DNA of 64,000 nt from Saccharina japonica (GCA_008828725.1 MEHQ01003090.1:8134-72133), one strand, 5' to 3'. Positions 1-10,690 are shown, counted from the first letter of the stretch. Program-made: numbers and translations. Notes: generated by a model not told the origin, from the sequence alone.

Positions 1-935
1 CATGAAGCAGTCTATTAATTGGAATCGACCAGACAACATATTTCGGAGGATGCCCATTAAATTAATATCTCGGACAAAATGTTTGGCGGCCGATAATCCT
101 AGGATTTTTTTAATTCCCTTTCTGCTTAAGCCTTGGACAATAGGCATCGCAATAGACTATTGCGCCTACAATTGACCCACCGAAAAGTCTATTAAAATGA
201 AAGAGGCGGACAATTGATTCTTACCATATTGCTGCAATTGGAATTGCAAAGACACAACATATTGTAGTCCACCTACTAATTGGAATTGCTTAAGCAATTG
301 TTTTAGAGCTCTGTGAATTAACTGGAATTGTCTCCTGCAACTTTTTCGCTCCGGAGACTCCAATACTCTATTCCTTCTTCAATAGGATATGGGACCTACC
401 CGCAATGGACTATTGCTTTTACAGTAGACCTTCCGGAAGTCCATTAAATGGAATTGGTCGAGATGCCATGAAGCAGTCTATTAATTGGAATCGACCAGAC
501 AACATATTTCGGAGGATGCCCATTAAATTAATATCTCGGACAAAATGTTTGGCGGCCGATTAATCACTAGGATTTTTTTTAATTCCCTTTCTGCTTAAGC
601 CTTGGACAATAGGCATCGCAATAGACTATTGCGCCTACAATTGACCCACCGAAAAGTCTATTAAATGAAATGAGGCGGACAATTGATTCTTACCATATTG
701 CTGCAATTGGAATTGCAAAGACAACAACATATTGTAGTCCACCTACTAATTGGAATTGCTTAAGCAATTGTTTTAGAGCTCAGTGAATTAAGTGGAATTG
801 TCTCCTGCAACTTTTTCGCTCCGGAGACTCCAATACTCATTCCTTCTTCAATAGGATATGGGACCTACCCGCAATGGACTATTGCTTTTACAGTAGACCT
901 TCCGGAAGTCCATTAAATGGAATTGGTCGAGATGC
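1..935. repeat. Tandem duplication, unit about 466 bp (two copies)
   Basis: Positions 1-466 recur almost unchanged at 467-935; both copies begin CATGAAGCAGTCTATTAATT. Differences are a few substitutions and 1-2 base indels, so the duplication is recent. The unit is rich in CAATTG and ATTGGAATTG words and has no convincing reading frame. The left copy starts exactly at the window edge, so the array may continue outside. Confidence 0.9.
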
Positions 936-942
936 TGATTTT

Positions 943-2610
943 AACATTATGTTACTGTGTTACCATAACAATCAATCCGGGCGTAACATTATGTTACTGA
1001 GTTACAGTGGGGGCCGGAGTCAATCCAACGTAATGTTACTACGTTACCCTTTGGATCTTCCCACGCTCTAACATGTGTTACCTGTGTTAGGGGTAAAGCG
1101 GCGTCGCGGAGTAACATAATTTAGCCGAGTTATCCAATTTTGCTGACATTCCAGTAACACAGTAGTTACTATATACTGCTGTAGAAATTTACTCGTAGTG
1201 GATATGAGGCGCGACCTCAGTGCCTGCAGTAGTCAAATCTGCAATGCATTCGTACGCTGGGGGAGTACTGATTGTGCTGAACCAACGCGAATGAACATCT
1301 ACGTATGTATACGTGCCGTTTGAGTTATTTATTTTTATTTCAAGAAAACATATCGTCAGCATACAGCAGCAGCAGAACAGCAGAATCAGCAGCATCAGTA
1401 TAGGTCGCTTTACGCTCGGCTTGTCGGTATAACCCTTGAACCCTCTGTACAAGTATTTAACGTATTGTGTGGCTCCTGGTTCCCCAAAGCGGTATTGATA
1501 TTCGGCATAATTTGAAGACGAAAACTCTGCACCTGTGATTCGTACCTGTCCACAACAACAGATATTTTCGTAACATAGGTGCCACCACTCCTACTGCTGC
1601 AGGATACTTACAGAAGCAGACCTTCTTCGTCCCCTCATCAGTAGGAGGGTGGGCCTGGCACTACGTCGCTCGATACGGACTGCTGCTGCCGCTGCTACGG
1701 TGACTGATAATAATGTCAACGTTTTATTGGCTATATACATACTTACGTTAACCCTCTAACGTGTGTTAGGATATCCACAAGGAATTCCGCTAACACACTA
1801 CCTGGTATAATATAGAGTACGCGACAGCACTTAAGAACTCGGCCGTTAATAATTTAAGGCTGGATTTTCAGACGAAAATAAGAGCATGACCTCTTTTGTA
1901 CTGAAAATAGTGTAGGACACACCCTGCCTTACATAAGAATTCCAGCCTGATCAGAATGTAAGAGATTATTAACTAGTGTCGCGTACTGTAGTGTCATGTA
2001 AGCGTTTAATTGTCCATGTTATGTACGTTATCAGTCTGAAGTGTGCCAAGGTAGCAAGTAAGAATAAGGTGACATGCTAACATAATGTTGTTCGCTACGG
2101 GCTGGTGTCGCTAATACGGTAACACAATGTTAACGTAATATTGGTAATTCCGCGAACACACTAACACATAGTGTTATGTAAACGTTTATTGGACCATGTA
2201 TGTACGTTATCCGTCTAGAGTGTGTTACGGCAGCAAGTAAGAATTCCGCTAACACACTAACTTAACGTTACTCGCTTCGGGCTGACAGCGATAACACGGT
2301 AACATAATGTTAACGCTTCATTGACCATGTACGTTATCTCTATAACGTGTGTTACGATGGCAATTAGGAATTTCGGTAACACACTAACTTAGTGTTACTC
2401 GCTATGGGCTGCCTACCTTAACACCGTAACACTTATATTGCGGTCATCACGGGATCAAGGCAACACTCTAACATAATGTTACGCGATCGCCCGCCAACAT
2501 CGTAACGCACTAACACTATGTTATCACAAAATCTGGAAATTAGATCACGTACGCGTAGTAACGTAATGTTACGATTTTTTTCCGCTGGCGCGTAACATTA
2601 ACATAAAACG
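943..2610. repeat. Diverged array of TAACATAATGTTA-type palindromic repeats
   Basis: The near-palindrome TAACATAATGTTA (or TAACATTATGTTA) and the partner words GTAACACACTAAC and GTGTGTTACG recur throughout. Between about 1,700 and 2,500 they are organised in a loose tandem order (AATGTTAACG, then CCATGTACGTTATC, then GTGTGTTACG, then GAATTCCGCTAACACAC, then TTACTCGCT) with a period of very roughly 130-180 bp. No gene is apparent. It looks like an old satellite or the remains of an inverted-repeat-rich element. Confidence 0.6.
1816..1987. mobile_element. Small foldback element
   Basis: The ends are inverted repeats: AGTACGCGACA at 1,816-1,826 and its complement TGTCGCGTACT at 1,977-1,987. TTAATAAT and AGGCTGGA just inside the left end are mirrored by ATTATTAA and TCCAGCCT inside the right end. 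It interrupts the palindromic array, which resumes on both sides. No coding capacity; probably a MITE. Confidence 0.5.
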
Positions 2611-2660
2611 TCAAGTGTTACGTTATCCGAGATGTGAAATGTTTATTGCTTGTGTTTTTT

Positions 2661-2678
2661 ATGGCACCCTGGTGCCAT
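2661..2678. other. Short perfect hairpin next to the copia insertion site
   Basis: ATGGCACC and GGTGCCAT face each other across a two-base loop, 12 bp from the left target-site duplication of the neighbouring copia element. Whether the hairpin influenced target choice is not known. Confidence 0.6.
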
Positions 2679-2694
2679 AACCCCGATGGGTGCC

Positions 2695-3107
2695 TGTTTC
2701 TGTACGCCGCTGTCAGACGCGTTCTTTGTAACCGCGTGCCTATACCATGTGACGTCAAGGAGGAGTAGTAGATAAAGTACACTCGTACCACCACGTTACC
2801 AAATACACACACACAAGTAGAGCCAGTACCTGTGGTCAAAGGCCCATCATGAACACCACACAGGAGTGAGCCGTACCTTTCTGTCACGCTCCACCCTCAC
2901 ATGTATACGGGCAGTATCTTATCATCAAAGCCCGGGTCGCATCATCATTGTATCGCAGACTGCCTCCCAGGAGGGAGACAGCAACCCACGAGGCATCATC
3001 TCAGATCATAATGCCTCGCCAAACCATATAAAACCCAATCTCCGTAGACCAGTATGAAACCGCCACATATCGGGAAACCAGTATCGAGCAACCGCATACC
3101 ACAAACA
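2695..3107 (-). repeat. 3' LTR of left copia element
   Basis: 413 bp. Preceded in element orientation by the polypurine tract AGGGGGGC (plus strand 3,108-3,115). Nearly identical to the 5' LTR over its terminal 240 bp but clearly different over about 60 bp in the middle (near 2,940-3,000), where it resembles the LTRs at 58.8 and 62.8 kb instead. Confidence 0.92.
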
Positions 3108-3169
3108 GCCCCCCTATTCGGTGCGCGATACGATAGGTCCCGAATAACTTATCACCAATTGCCGGGTAA

Positions 3170-3320
3170 AACGGCAAGTCCCAAATTCCATAATAAAACA
3201 TCGCCAAGGTAAAACGGCAACCCCAAATTCAATCCTTCATCATTGCCAAGGTAAAACGGCAACCCCAAATTCCATCCTCAAGAATTGCCAACGTAAAACG
3301 GCAATCCCGATACCAAATCT
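3170..3320 (-). repeat. 42-bp repeats in the 3' region of the left copia element
   Basis: About three imperfect units containing the arms TTGCC and GGCAA around TTTTACCTT, so each unit can form a short hairpin. The same unit occurs about two to three times near 58.6 kb and about five to six times at 62.4-62.6 kb, so the copy number varies between element copies. Confidence 0.75.
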
Positions 3321-3329
3321 CTCAATCTC

Positions 3330-3910
3330 GATTCCAGTATATATCTCCTAAACTATAGCGAGACAGTAACTACGGGAAGGGGAAAATCCAACAAACGTGA
3401 GTATGCTGGTAAAACCTTCAAACAAAATCAATAACACCGTCTTCACGTAGATACCGTACTGCCCGATAACATCGGCCCCCCTGTTGTGTACTCTGTAAGA
3501 GCACAACAACAGAACATCTCTGATATAGAACATCTCAAATCAAATCATAGCAGCCCCCCTGCTTGACACTCCCCTCGGAAGTATACAAGAAGACAACAAT
3601 CCGCATCTGAATCCAAAAGTACTATAGGTATCAGTAATTGCTTCCCCTGTACGTTGTGCGCAGTCAACCAATAGTCAAAGCGTACGGCACGATTCATCAA
3701 GACCATCGGCATACTCTTTTGGCGTATTAACCTTATTCAACGTATGGGTACCTCCCAACACTTTATCCATTTCCTTAGGAACTCCTGAAGTTACACGTTA
3801 ATTCTTCAAGTACTTTCCAAAAACATCCCATGCACATCGAAAACTCCTACTATTATCCCCCAAAACCAAATGCCCCAAAACCCCCGGAAAAACAAACAAA
3901 CAAACAAACC
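3330..3910 (-). other. Non-coding 3' region of the left copia element
   Basis: This stretch lies between the end of the pol remnant and the 42-bp repeats. It is closely matched, in inverse orientation, by 57,960-58,560 and 61,770-62,345. Conserved blocks include a run of TTTG units and a second G-rich tract (CAGGGGGGCCG in element orientation). No intact reading frame is seen. Confidence 0.7.
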
Positions 3911-3921
3911 AGTGGATTAAA

Positions 3922-4205
3922 TCACAACAAGTTCTCCACAGAGTCATAGTCACAGCGAAACGTCCCAGCGTGCAACGGTTTGATGAGAAAGTCGGCATGC
4001 TGCTCTGCCGACCGTACGTGTTAATCTCAAACTACCCGTTAGACACATGATCCAGACACCTACGTCCTATAATCAAACCATACACAGACACCAGCGCGCA
4101 TAACTGCTCCACCAGTCCACCAGAGACAGACCTCCGGTCAGTAGCCTTGCGTGTATAGTCCGCATGCACGTATGATATAACCCGACTCCACTATCTGCGA
4201 TGGAA
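3922..4205 (-). pseudogene. Copia RNase H / pol C-terminus remnant (left copy)
   Basis: The reverse complement carries a degraded version of the copia RNase H motif seen better at 57.7 and 61.5 kb (VDADYAR then DRRSVSGG), followed by the pol C-terminal stretch with the QHADFLIKPLHAE-like core and a stop. Frameshifts and stops interrupt it. The family signature is VDADWA...D..ST.GY and DQLAD..TK.L in intact copia elements. It ends just before the 3' non-coding region, as expected for pol. Confidence 0.75.
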
Positions 4206-4680
4206 AGTCTTCGTCGTGTTACCGAGTACAGCTACTATCTCCCCCCTGCTCGGTAGACGACAAAACATTCATCGCATGGTTGACAGTAAAATGCTGCGAT
4301 ACCATTGTGACGCTAAAACCCCTCAACCATAAAATCAAAAACCAAATTCAAATCCAAACCCACAAACCCGAAACATCAGCGGTCAATGATAAATAAGCAC
4401 CGTAGACAACGAAACAAACATAACGTCGTTGTCGTTGTATGCGTGCACTCACGTACAAGACTGCTCGATCCAGCGTTCTAATTCAACTATCCTCTTACCA
4501 AAACAAGCATTTAGGCCCTCGATATACCAGGTAAAGCATCGTCTCTCAATCATACCCCAGATCATGATAAATGGACTGCCATAACCTGATACGTGACAAT
4601 ATACAGCTGTTGGTGCTGTTATTTATAGTATTCTGACATCGTACTTCAGAGCTCGTAGTACGCAATTCAGAATGCCAAAT

Positions 4681-5480
4681 AAAATCACTTACGAGGTTCT
4701 TTTTCTTTCGCAAGCTTTCCTCGGCATATGTTGGTACTTCACAGCCACTCTCAGCCTATAATTGCCGAAGCAGAAGTTACTTGCTTTCCGGAGGTTCTTG
4801 GGTTTCCTAGGTTTCTGTGTTTTTTATGACTAAAGTTGCAATTTCAACTTTTTACAAAACATTTTTTGATACGTACTTGATTTTTCTAAAACATTTCCGG
4901 TTTTGGGTTCGTGCGTGTACCCAGTGAGCACGACAGCGCGCGCGAGCCCGGCACCACCGCGGGTATATGGGAGAGCGCTGGCCAGTAGAGGGGGGGTCAG
5001 AAGGAGCGCGGTCGTTTTTTTCGTGGCTAGGCGTGGCGTGTCCATCGAGACACGAGGGGAGCATGATGATGATGAAGGTCCTCGCTGCTGCTGCTGCTGC
5101 AATGAATCCAGTATGTATGTCCGAAATTATAAGGAATTTTTGTCTGTAATAAAAGAACATTCAAGCCAAGTTCAAGCGGTGCGTTATTTGTCGAAAAACT
5201 AAAACTATTATTTACAGAGGCATGCCACATACAAAGATCGAAGCTTTGCTTTCTTCGCGATGTTTTTTTTGTGTTGGAAGATAAAAAAATCATCACTACT
5301 ATGACTTATTGTTTGTTTCTGTCCTGTATTTGCCGTCATACATATGGAGCTCTTGGCATTATCAAGTCGCCAGTTGCAAAAACATTACATGTTCCTCTTT
5401 TACGCTCTTCACATTTGGTTCTATTCTTCCTTCCGCGAGCGTAGCGGGCGGCGTTAGCCGCCCGCGCAGCGGAGCCCTTG
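4681..5480. mobile_element. ~800-bp insertion inside the copia element, type unknown
   Basis: The two right-hand copia copies read straight across this point (AATGCCAAAT joined to ATCAGATACC in this orientation), so about 800 bp were added here. No terminal inverted repeats were found. At most a TA or AT dinucleotide is duplicated. A strong GC-rich hairpin (GGGCGGC, GTTA loop, GCCGCCC; about 5,446-5,464) lies some 17 bp from one end. A terminal hairpin without target duplication recalls Helitron/Helentron elements, but the end CCCTTG does not match the usual CTRR and no Rep or helicase is present. Overlapping frames of 60-100 codons exist on both strands, none recognisable. Confidence 0.55.
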
Positions 5481-5481
5481 T

Positions 5482-6080
5482 ATCAGATACCAGTATACCA
5501 GGTGCATATAACTCTGCTCGTATATTCAATGCAAACATTTTACAATCCAAGCGTCATAAATATTTCGGCTCGTCAATTCCTACTGAAACAAAACGATCCA
5601 AAAAACATTTACTCTACTGTGGGCCATTGCTACTAAGCGACCCCAACCCCACGCGCTCAACCCCCGTCTCCTGCTCCCCACCCCACGGACTCGACGCTTG
5701 TCTTCCGCCGCGGCTCAACGTCACCGCGGCATGGACTACATCTCATAACTCCGCAGAGTTAGGGTGCATTTTGACTCGTTGAGCAAAGGGTGCATCGGGT
5801 GGTTAGTTTCAGCGCCAGGAACCAAGTCAAATCGTTAGATAACGAAACACATCATTATGCACTATGTCTGTGGGTAGAATCATGCCATCAAACCCCCCCT
5901 CGTGATTCTTCCCATGCATCCACGTATACATATAATACGGCATACCAGTACACAGCAGCAGTCTAACAAATTATGTACTGCTGCTGAAAAATCAGTCAGA
6001 AATTATCATACACTGCTGCTTGCTGTATCATCAGTCCATCACAAACTGGTTCCACACAGCAGTGTGCTTTGTCTGTAGAA
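5482..6080 (-). other. Non-coding internal region of the left copia element
   Basis: Matches 56,900-57,190 and 60,690-60,990 in inverse orientation, including the stretch around GCACCCTTTGCTCAACGAG. No pol domain can be read here in any of the three copies. This is where protease, integrase and reverse transcriptase should lie. Confidence 0.7.
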
Positions 6081-6361
6081 TCATGGCATCACAACCCCCC
6101 CCGTGATTCCAACAGCAAGACACACAAAATATAGCTGTGGTCCATCATACCAGGGTACAATCACACAACTACAGCAGTCGCACACATACCAGCCAATGGT
6201 TGACTTGCCTGGGTCGAACGGGAACGTCCGCTCTCCTACCCAGTTCCCATCCAACCACACACATAGTTGCGATCCACCATACCAGGGGTACAAAATCACC
6301 ACAGCTACAGCAGTCCTGCTCAAATATGCCGGCCAAGACACAGAGAAGCACAAAAACAAAA
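6081..6361 (-). pseudogene. 3' part of gag, cut off by a DNA transposon
   Basis: On the minus strand this reads on from the gag segment ending at 7,259 once the 897-bp insertion is removed. It includes FLCFSVSWPAYLSRTA and GERTFPFDPGKSTIGWY, also present in the gag at 59.2-60.2 kb. It carries the third copy of the PFDPGK motif. Beyond GWY it reads into a different C-terminus than the copy at 60.2 kb. Confidence 0.8.
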
Positions 6362-7258
6362 GGGCATTTGACAAAAAGGGGGACACCCCCCATATATCGT
6401 AACAAAAGGGGGGACACTACCAAGCACCGGCGGCGAGGTTATCGTTAAAGAGGCGGTCGTCAACACCAATCCAACGGCCCAGCGCATTAACGGTATACTC
6501 ATAGCCATATATTAACCATCATTCTGACCGAACAGCTGAGCAGCTCATTTCCTGGTACAATAAGACTCTCCTCTCCTTTACGCCATGGTACGTACCTGAT
6601 ATACGCGTATACGCATACGGCGGTACCGGCACGACTACATATATACCTACAGCAGCCAGCAGTAGTACCAGAGGAATACTATTAATACTATCCTTTGTTA
6701 CGTATATATGTACGTATACTCGTATACCAGGTATATACGTTGGTGATTTTATAGGACAACAGGGCACAGGGCGCCAACCAATGTATGCTGATCTGCTGGC
6801 CACGTTTGCCTAGGTATGGACCGTTGGTCTTTTCGACGCTAGACGTCGTCTGTTGGGCGTGCCACAGCAACCAGAACATGGAGTGGTCACTTACCCGTGG
6901 TGTTTTTGACATAGAAAGGGGGATATCTCTCCGCAGCGTTACAAAAAGGGGGACATTGCGTAAAAAGGGGAACTTTCCCAAACTAAGTAGATGGAAAGGG
7001 GGATACCCTCGCGTAGGCATAACAAAAAGGGGGATATGCTTACACCCCCCTTTTGATCGCTCTCGTTCACCCGCTAAACACATGAAACATAAATATAAAA
7101 CGCTGTGGATGGTAGGGAGATGCCATGTGAGTGTGGCAAACGCATCAGGTTTTAATTTCGAGTCGATTTGACAGTACATAGGCGTACCAGGCGGCGAAAA
7201 CCGATGTACCCCTTTTTTTCACGGTATAGGGGGGTGTACCCCTTTTTGTAAAATCCCC
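6362..7258. mobile_element. 897-bp TIR transposon (Mutator-like or hAT-like), non-autonomous
   Basis: The terminal inverted repeats are 30 bp with about three mismatches and begin GGGCATTTGACAAAAAGGGG (left) and GGGGATTTTACAAAAAGGGG (right, reversed). The 9-bp AAAACAAAA directly flanks both ends (6,353-6,361 and 7,259-7,267) and occurs once in the uninterrupted copia copy at 60.0 kb. An 8-9 bp duplication fits Mutator-like, hAT or related superfamilies; the A-rich target makes the exact length uncertain. About ten internal copies of AAAAGGGGGA in both orientations look like subterminal transposase-binding sites. No transposase is encoded. Confidence 0.85.
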
Positions 7259-8330
7259 AAAACAAAACAACAGACCAAGAAAATACAATCCACTCAATCC
7301 ACCAACAAGAAAGTTGGGAAATATAACATGCCTGCTTTCCTGGATCAAATGGAAAATATCGCGCCCCGCTGCCGCAGATGCTGCTGCTGCTGCTCCCCTC
7401 TTCCACGAGCTCCACCTCTGGCCGTCCACCGTCAACCCCCCCCCCACGCCCATCCCGTTCCTCTGGTTTCCCTGGGTCGAAGGGGTACGAGCCACTCTGG
7501 CCCAAACCAATCTGCGGCACTCCGCCGCCCACACCGTCCCCACCGAGCTCCACCTCAGGCAAAGCAACACCAAGCTCCACCACCTTAGCCTCAGCCCCAC
7601 CAAGCTCGTCGAAGCTCCGGTACGGAACACCAATTCCTCCAGCTCGTCGCTTGGCGGACTGCAACCTCTCCCACCAGGCTTGCTTCTGCAGGAAGGTACG
7701 CGGTCGAGGTCCATGATACATGTTCCACAGCTCCTCGCGCGCAGCCGCTCTACGGGCATCCCGTTCCTTGCTGACGACATCCAGCTCCAACATCAGGTCC
7801 TTCATCATCTGCTGCCGAAGCAGTTCGCTCTCCCCTGGCATAGCACTACCCCTCCTAGTCGTCGACCTCGGCACTACTGCCGGCTGTGCCTGCGGCTGCT
7901 GTAGCGCCGGCGTTCCAGCCTGCGGCACGTTGCTGTACTCCGGCGCGTAGCCGATAGTGGGCTGGGCAGTGCACTGTCTGGCCATGTGACCATAGGCCAG
8001 GAACCCATCGCACACGTTGTTTGGTGCAAAACAAATCGCTGCCTCATGCCCTCGAGCCCCACAGCGTTCGCACGTGTAGAAACCGCTCATAGACGCTCCT
8101 GGAGGTGGAGAGGACTCGGGCTGGTACCAGCCGTTTCCGGTGTTACGAGTCCAACCAGTGCCCCCCGGCCTTTGCTGGTGCTGATGCTGCGGCTGAGGTG
8201 GGTGCTGCTGCTGGTAACTGTGACCTCCACCCCAATGCCACTGCTGTTGCCGCTGATGCGGCCAGGCGCCTCCATACTGCTGCTGCTGCTGCTGCTGCCC
8301 GGCGCCCTCAAAACAAAAGACAATCTCCAT
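7259..8330 (-). pseudogene. gag of the left copia element, N-terminal and central part
   Basis: Starts at an ATG (complement of 8,328-8,330) 84 bp inside the 5' LTR. The protein opens MEIVFCFEGAG and has Gln/His-rich low-complexity sequence, then two zinc knuckles. The first is a complete CCHC knuckle, C-x2-C-x4-H-x4-C (CERCGARGHEAAIC); the second (CDGFLAYGHMARQC) has Phe in place of the second Cys. A conserved region follows (WNMYHGPRPRTFLQKQAWWE), then an acidic Glu/Leu-rich stretch and two copies of PFDPGK. Gag packages the element RNA; the knuckles are the expected RNA-binding part. The frame is open until the DNA transposon at 7,258, which truncates it. Confidence 0.85.
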
Positions 8331-8414
8331 AGTCAATCCTCCCCGATACTACTCGCCCCTCCAACACAGTATAGCGCTCCAGCGGCCTCCGGGCCCGGAG
8401 CAACACGATCATCG

Positions 8415-8827
8415 TGTTTCTGTACGCCGCTGTCAGACGCGTTCTTTGTAACCGCGTGCCTATACCATGGGACGTCAAGGAGGAGTAGTAGATAAAGCAC
8501 ACTCGTACCACCACGTTACCAAATATACACACACAAGTAGAGCCAGTACCTGTCGTCAAAGGCCCATCATGAACACCACACAGGAGTGAGCCGTACCTTT
8601 CTGTCACGCTCCACCCTCACATGTATACGGGCAGTATCTTATCATCAAAGCCCGGGTCGTATCGTTATCAGCATCGACTGTTCCCAGGAGGAACAGCTTC
8701 ACGCGAGGCATCCATCATCTCAGATCATAATGCCTCGCCACATCATATAAACCCCAATCTCCGTAGACCAATATGTGAAACCGCCACATACGGGAAACCA
8801 GTATCGAGCAACCGCATACCACAAACA
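8415..8827 (-). repeat. 5' LTR of left copia element
   Basis: 413 bp, TG...CA ends. In element orientation it is followed by a leader containing the 12-bp palindrome TCCGGGCCCGGA and then the gag ATG. The leader after the LTR at 53.97 kb has the same arrangement. Confidence 0.92.
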
Positions 8828-8978
8828 GTGCCAAACCCCCGATGGGTGCGATGATTCGCATGATTACGGTAATACTGCTGTACCTGGTACCTGGTATACA
8901 TACAAGGTTTATGCGCCTGACGGCACATCGCTTAAATTAAATCGATCCCAAGACCATTGGCAAAATGAGCGGTGCTCG

Positions 8979-9004
8979 TAAATCCGCCCTGCAGGGCGGA
9001 TTTA
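8979..9004. other. 26-bp perfect palindrome
   Basis: The arms TAAATCCGCCCTG and CAGGGCGGATTTA meet with no loop, just outside the left copia element. It is a possible cruciform, the centre of a lost inverted-repeat element, or a dyad binding site. Nothing next to it favours one of these. Confidence 0.8.
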
Positions 9005-9149
9005 TGAGATCTGCCTCGCTGCTTTTAGTGTGGGACATTTTTTCACCATTTTTTTTTTAATTTAACACTAACCCTAACCCTAACCCCCAACCACGATTTT
9101 TTTTTTCTTCCATCCCATTTGTTTTATCTTCGTACTTCTGTATTTCTCC

Positions 9150-9430
9150 CTCCCTATAGTCGTAACTCAGATCCGGGGTCACAAAGTAGGCTCCTCTCCC
9201 TGCTCCCCCGCTACGGTTCTTGCCTTGATTTTTATCGCGCAGAGGGTTCAGCCTTCCCAACGCCCGTCGATCTTCATCGAATTTTGCTAACTCACGCTCT
9301 CGCGCTTTCAGCTAGTCAAGATATTTTTTGCGAGAAAAAGTCCCTACGAGCATGTACTCAGGGGGGCTCGAACTCACGACCTTGACGCTAACAAGCTTCG
9401 TGGTTACCTGATAGCCCACCGGGGTGACAC
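9150..9430 (-). mobile_element. tRNA-derived SINE, minus strand
   Basis: The reverse complement starts with a tRNA-like head (CACCCCGGTGGGCTATCAGG as an A-box-like part, and GTGAGTTCGAGCCCC as the B box). It continues with a body ending GACCCCGGATCTGAGTTACG. The head is repeated almost exactly at 63,930-64,000 and the body at 10.55-10.69 and 11.03-11.35 kb. The tRNA fold itself is broken, so this is a retroposed element rather than a tRNA gene. Confidence 0.65.
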
Positions 9431-9499
9431 CTATACGATATACCATTCGATGTCGTGGTTGGGGGTTAGAGTTAGGATTGTGTAGAATAAAATAAAATA

Positions 9500-10150
9500 A
9501 TTATAAATACGTCAGCTGTGAGTTCAAACTATTGAGTAGTAGATACTCAACTTTGCGAGCTGCGTAGAATGTTTGTTCTATGGAAGTAAGGGCGTACTCC
9601 GTCATGTACGTACGAATAGTACTTGGTATCAGTACAGCCATGGATATGCGGCGAAATACGAATAGGAACAATGAACAATCTAAGAAAATATGCGGGGCAT
9701 CTAGACACTGTTCGTAGCGTTCTTCAGAACTGTACGTGGTACGTAGAACGGTCACGAGTAAGCATCCAAGGAACGTTGCTGTGGGTCGGTCAATACAACC
9801 ACCCGATAGAGTACATCTAGCCGTAGAGCCGAGCGTGTCGAGGCTGGTTGCGCCCACCAAGCACAACCAACAACCCATCTTCTCAGCTCTGTCTGATCTT
9901 TTCTTTTCTTTTCTTCATCTTGGCCCAGAGAGAGCCTTATTTTTAACATCATATATTTCTTCTGAGAGAAGCTAATGAGCGCGCCTAACGGCGGCTCGCG
10001 CCAAACCTCTGGACTAGCACGTCCAACACAATGCCACAAGGAGACACCGTCACCCAACAAGATCTGCTCAGCAACCTTACTTTTAGATGAAACAATGCCC
10101 GACCGGTCAAACTCCGTTTAATGGCCGCTCCTACAGACAACCAGTACACA
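9500..10150. other. No gene recognised
   Basis: A mixed stretch between two SINE-like copies. Short frames (65-125 codons) occur on both strands but none has a recognisable domain or compositional support. Confidence 0.4.
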
Positions 10151-10690
10151 GTATTGACCGGTCGCCCCGGTAGAGTAGTGGTCAGCTTCAAAGGCTACTA
10201 TCATTGGTACCCGAGTTCAAATCCCACCGTGGTGAGATATTTTGACTTTATTTGAAAAAATAAAAAGGAACCAATTGCTGAGAGCTGTTATGGTACTGCT
10301 GGATTGATGTGGAATCGCTTGGTGAATACCTGGTATCAGGTATTTGGATCGTATTGGTATTACTTGGAAGGCGTATCTCAGATGGGAACCAGGGGGGTTC
10401 CCAGATGCCCTTCCCCTTTTGTCTCAGTCGTTTATCAGGGAAAAAGGAATAAAGCTGCTCTTCTTCTAGCTCTAAGCAAACAACACACGTGAGTACCAAC
10501 GAGTACCCGTTCCATAGGCTGACCTGGCTAGGGATACCCTGTCCTCTTATACCTAGCTTCCTCACAGAGCGCCTTCGTGGCGTGGGTAGGCGGAATCCGA
10601 CGCAAGTCGACGAGGGAAGAAAGTGCTGAAACCTTCTCGCGATAAAAATGCAAGGCAAGAACCGTAGTACCGGCCCGCTCATAAGAAACC
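10150..10690 (+). mobile_element. SINE-like element, diverged copy
   Basis: A tRNA-like head (GGTAGAGTAGTGGTCAGC as A box, GAGTTCAAATCCC as B box, 10,168-10,222) lies upstream of a body segment (10,582-10,665; GCGTGGGTAGGCGG then CGATAAAAATGCAAGGCAAG) shared with the SINE at 9.15-9.43 kb. The head has poor T-stem and acceptor pairing, so it is not called as a tRNA. Confidence 0.45.

Larger units (their letters stand above)
2695..8827 (-). mobile_element. Complete non-autonomous Ty1/copia-type LTR element (left copy)
   Basis: Two 413-bp direct repeats (2,695-3,107 and 8,415-8,827) start TGTTTG and end ACA in element orientation. The pair is flanked by the 5-bp target duplication GTGCC (2,690-2,694 and 8,828-8,832). 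Read on the minus strand the order is 5' LTR, 84-bp leader, gag, a long non-coding stretch, the end of copia RNase H/pol, a 3' region with 42-bp repeats, a purine tract AGGGGGGC and the 3' LTR. Protease, integrase and most of reverse transcriptase are absent. Two later insertions (4,681-5,480 and 6,362-7,258) split it. No TGG-type primer binding site follows the 5' LTR, so the priming tRNA is unclear. The same architecture occurs twice on the plus strand at 53.6-63.5 kb. Confidence 0.92.

Noticed and set aside
4903..5202. 99-codon ORF in the 800-bp insertion
   Set aside because: Arg/Ala/Ser-rich from GC-rich DNA, with equally long frames on the opposite strand and no recognisable motif.
9064..9090. 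Telomere-like CCCTAA repeats
   Set aside because: Only two to three units, flanked by unique sequence on both sides. Too short to call an interstitial telomere.
10155..10232. tRNA gene on the plus strand
   Set aside because: A and B boxes are visible but the acceptor and T stems do not pair. It is linked to a SINE body.
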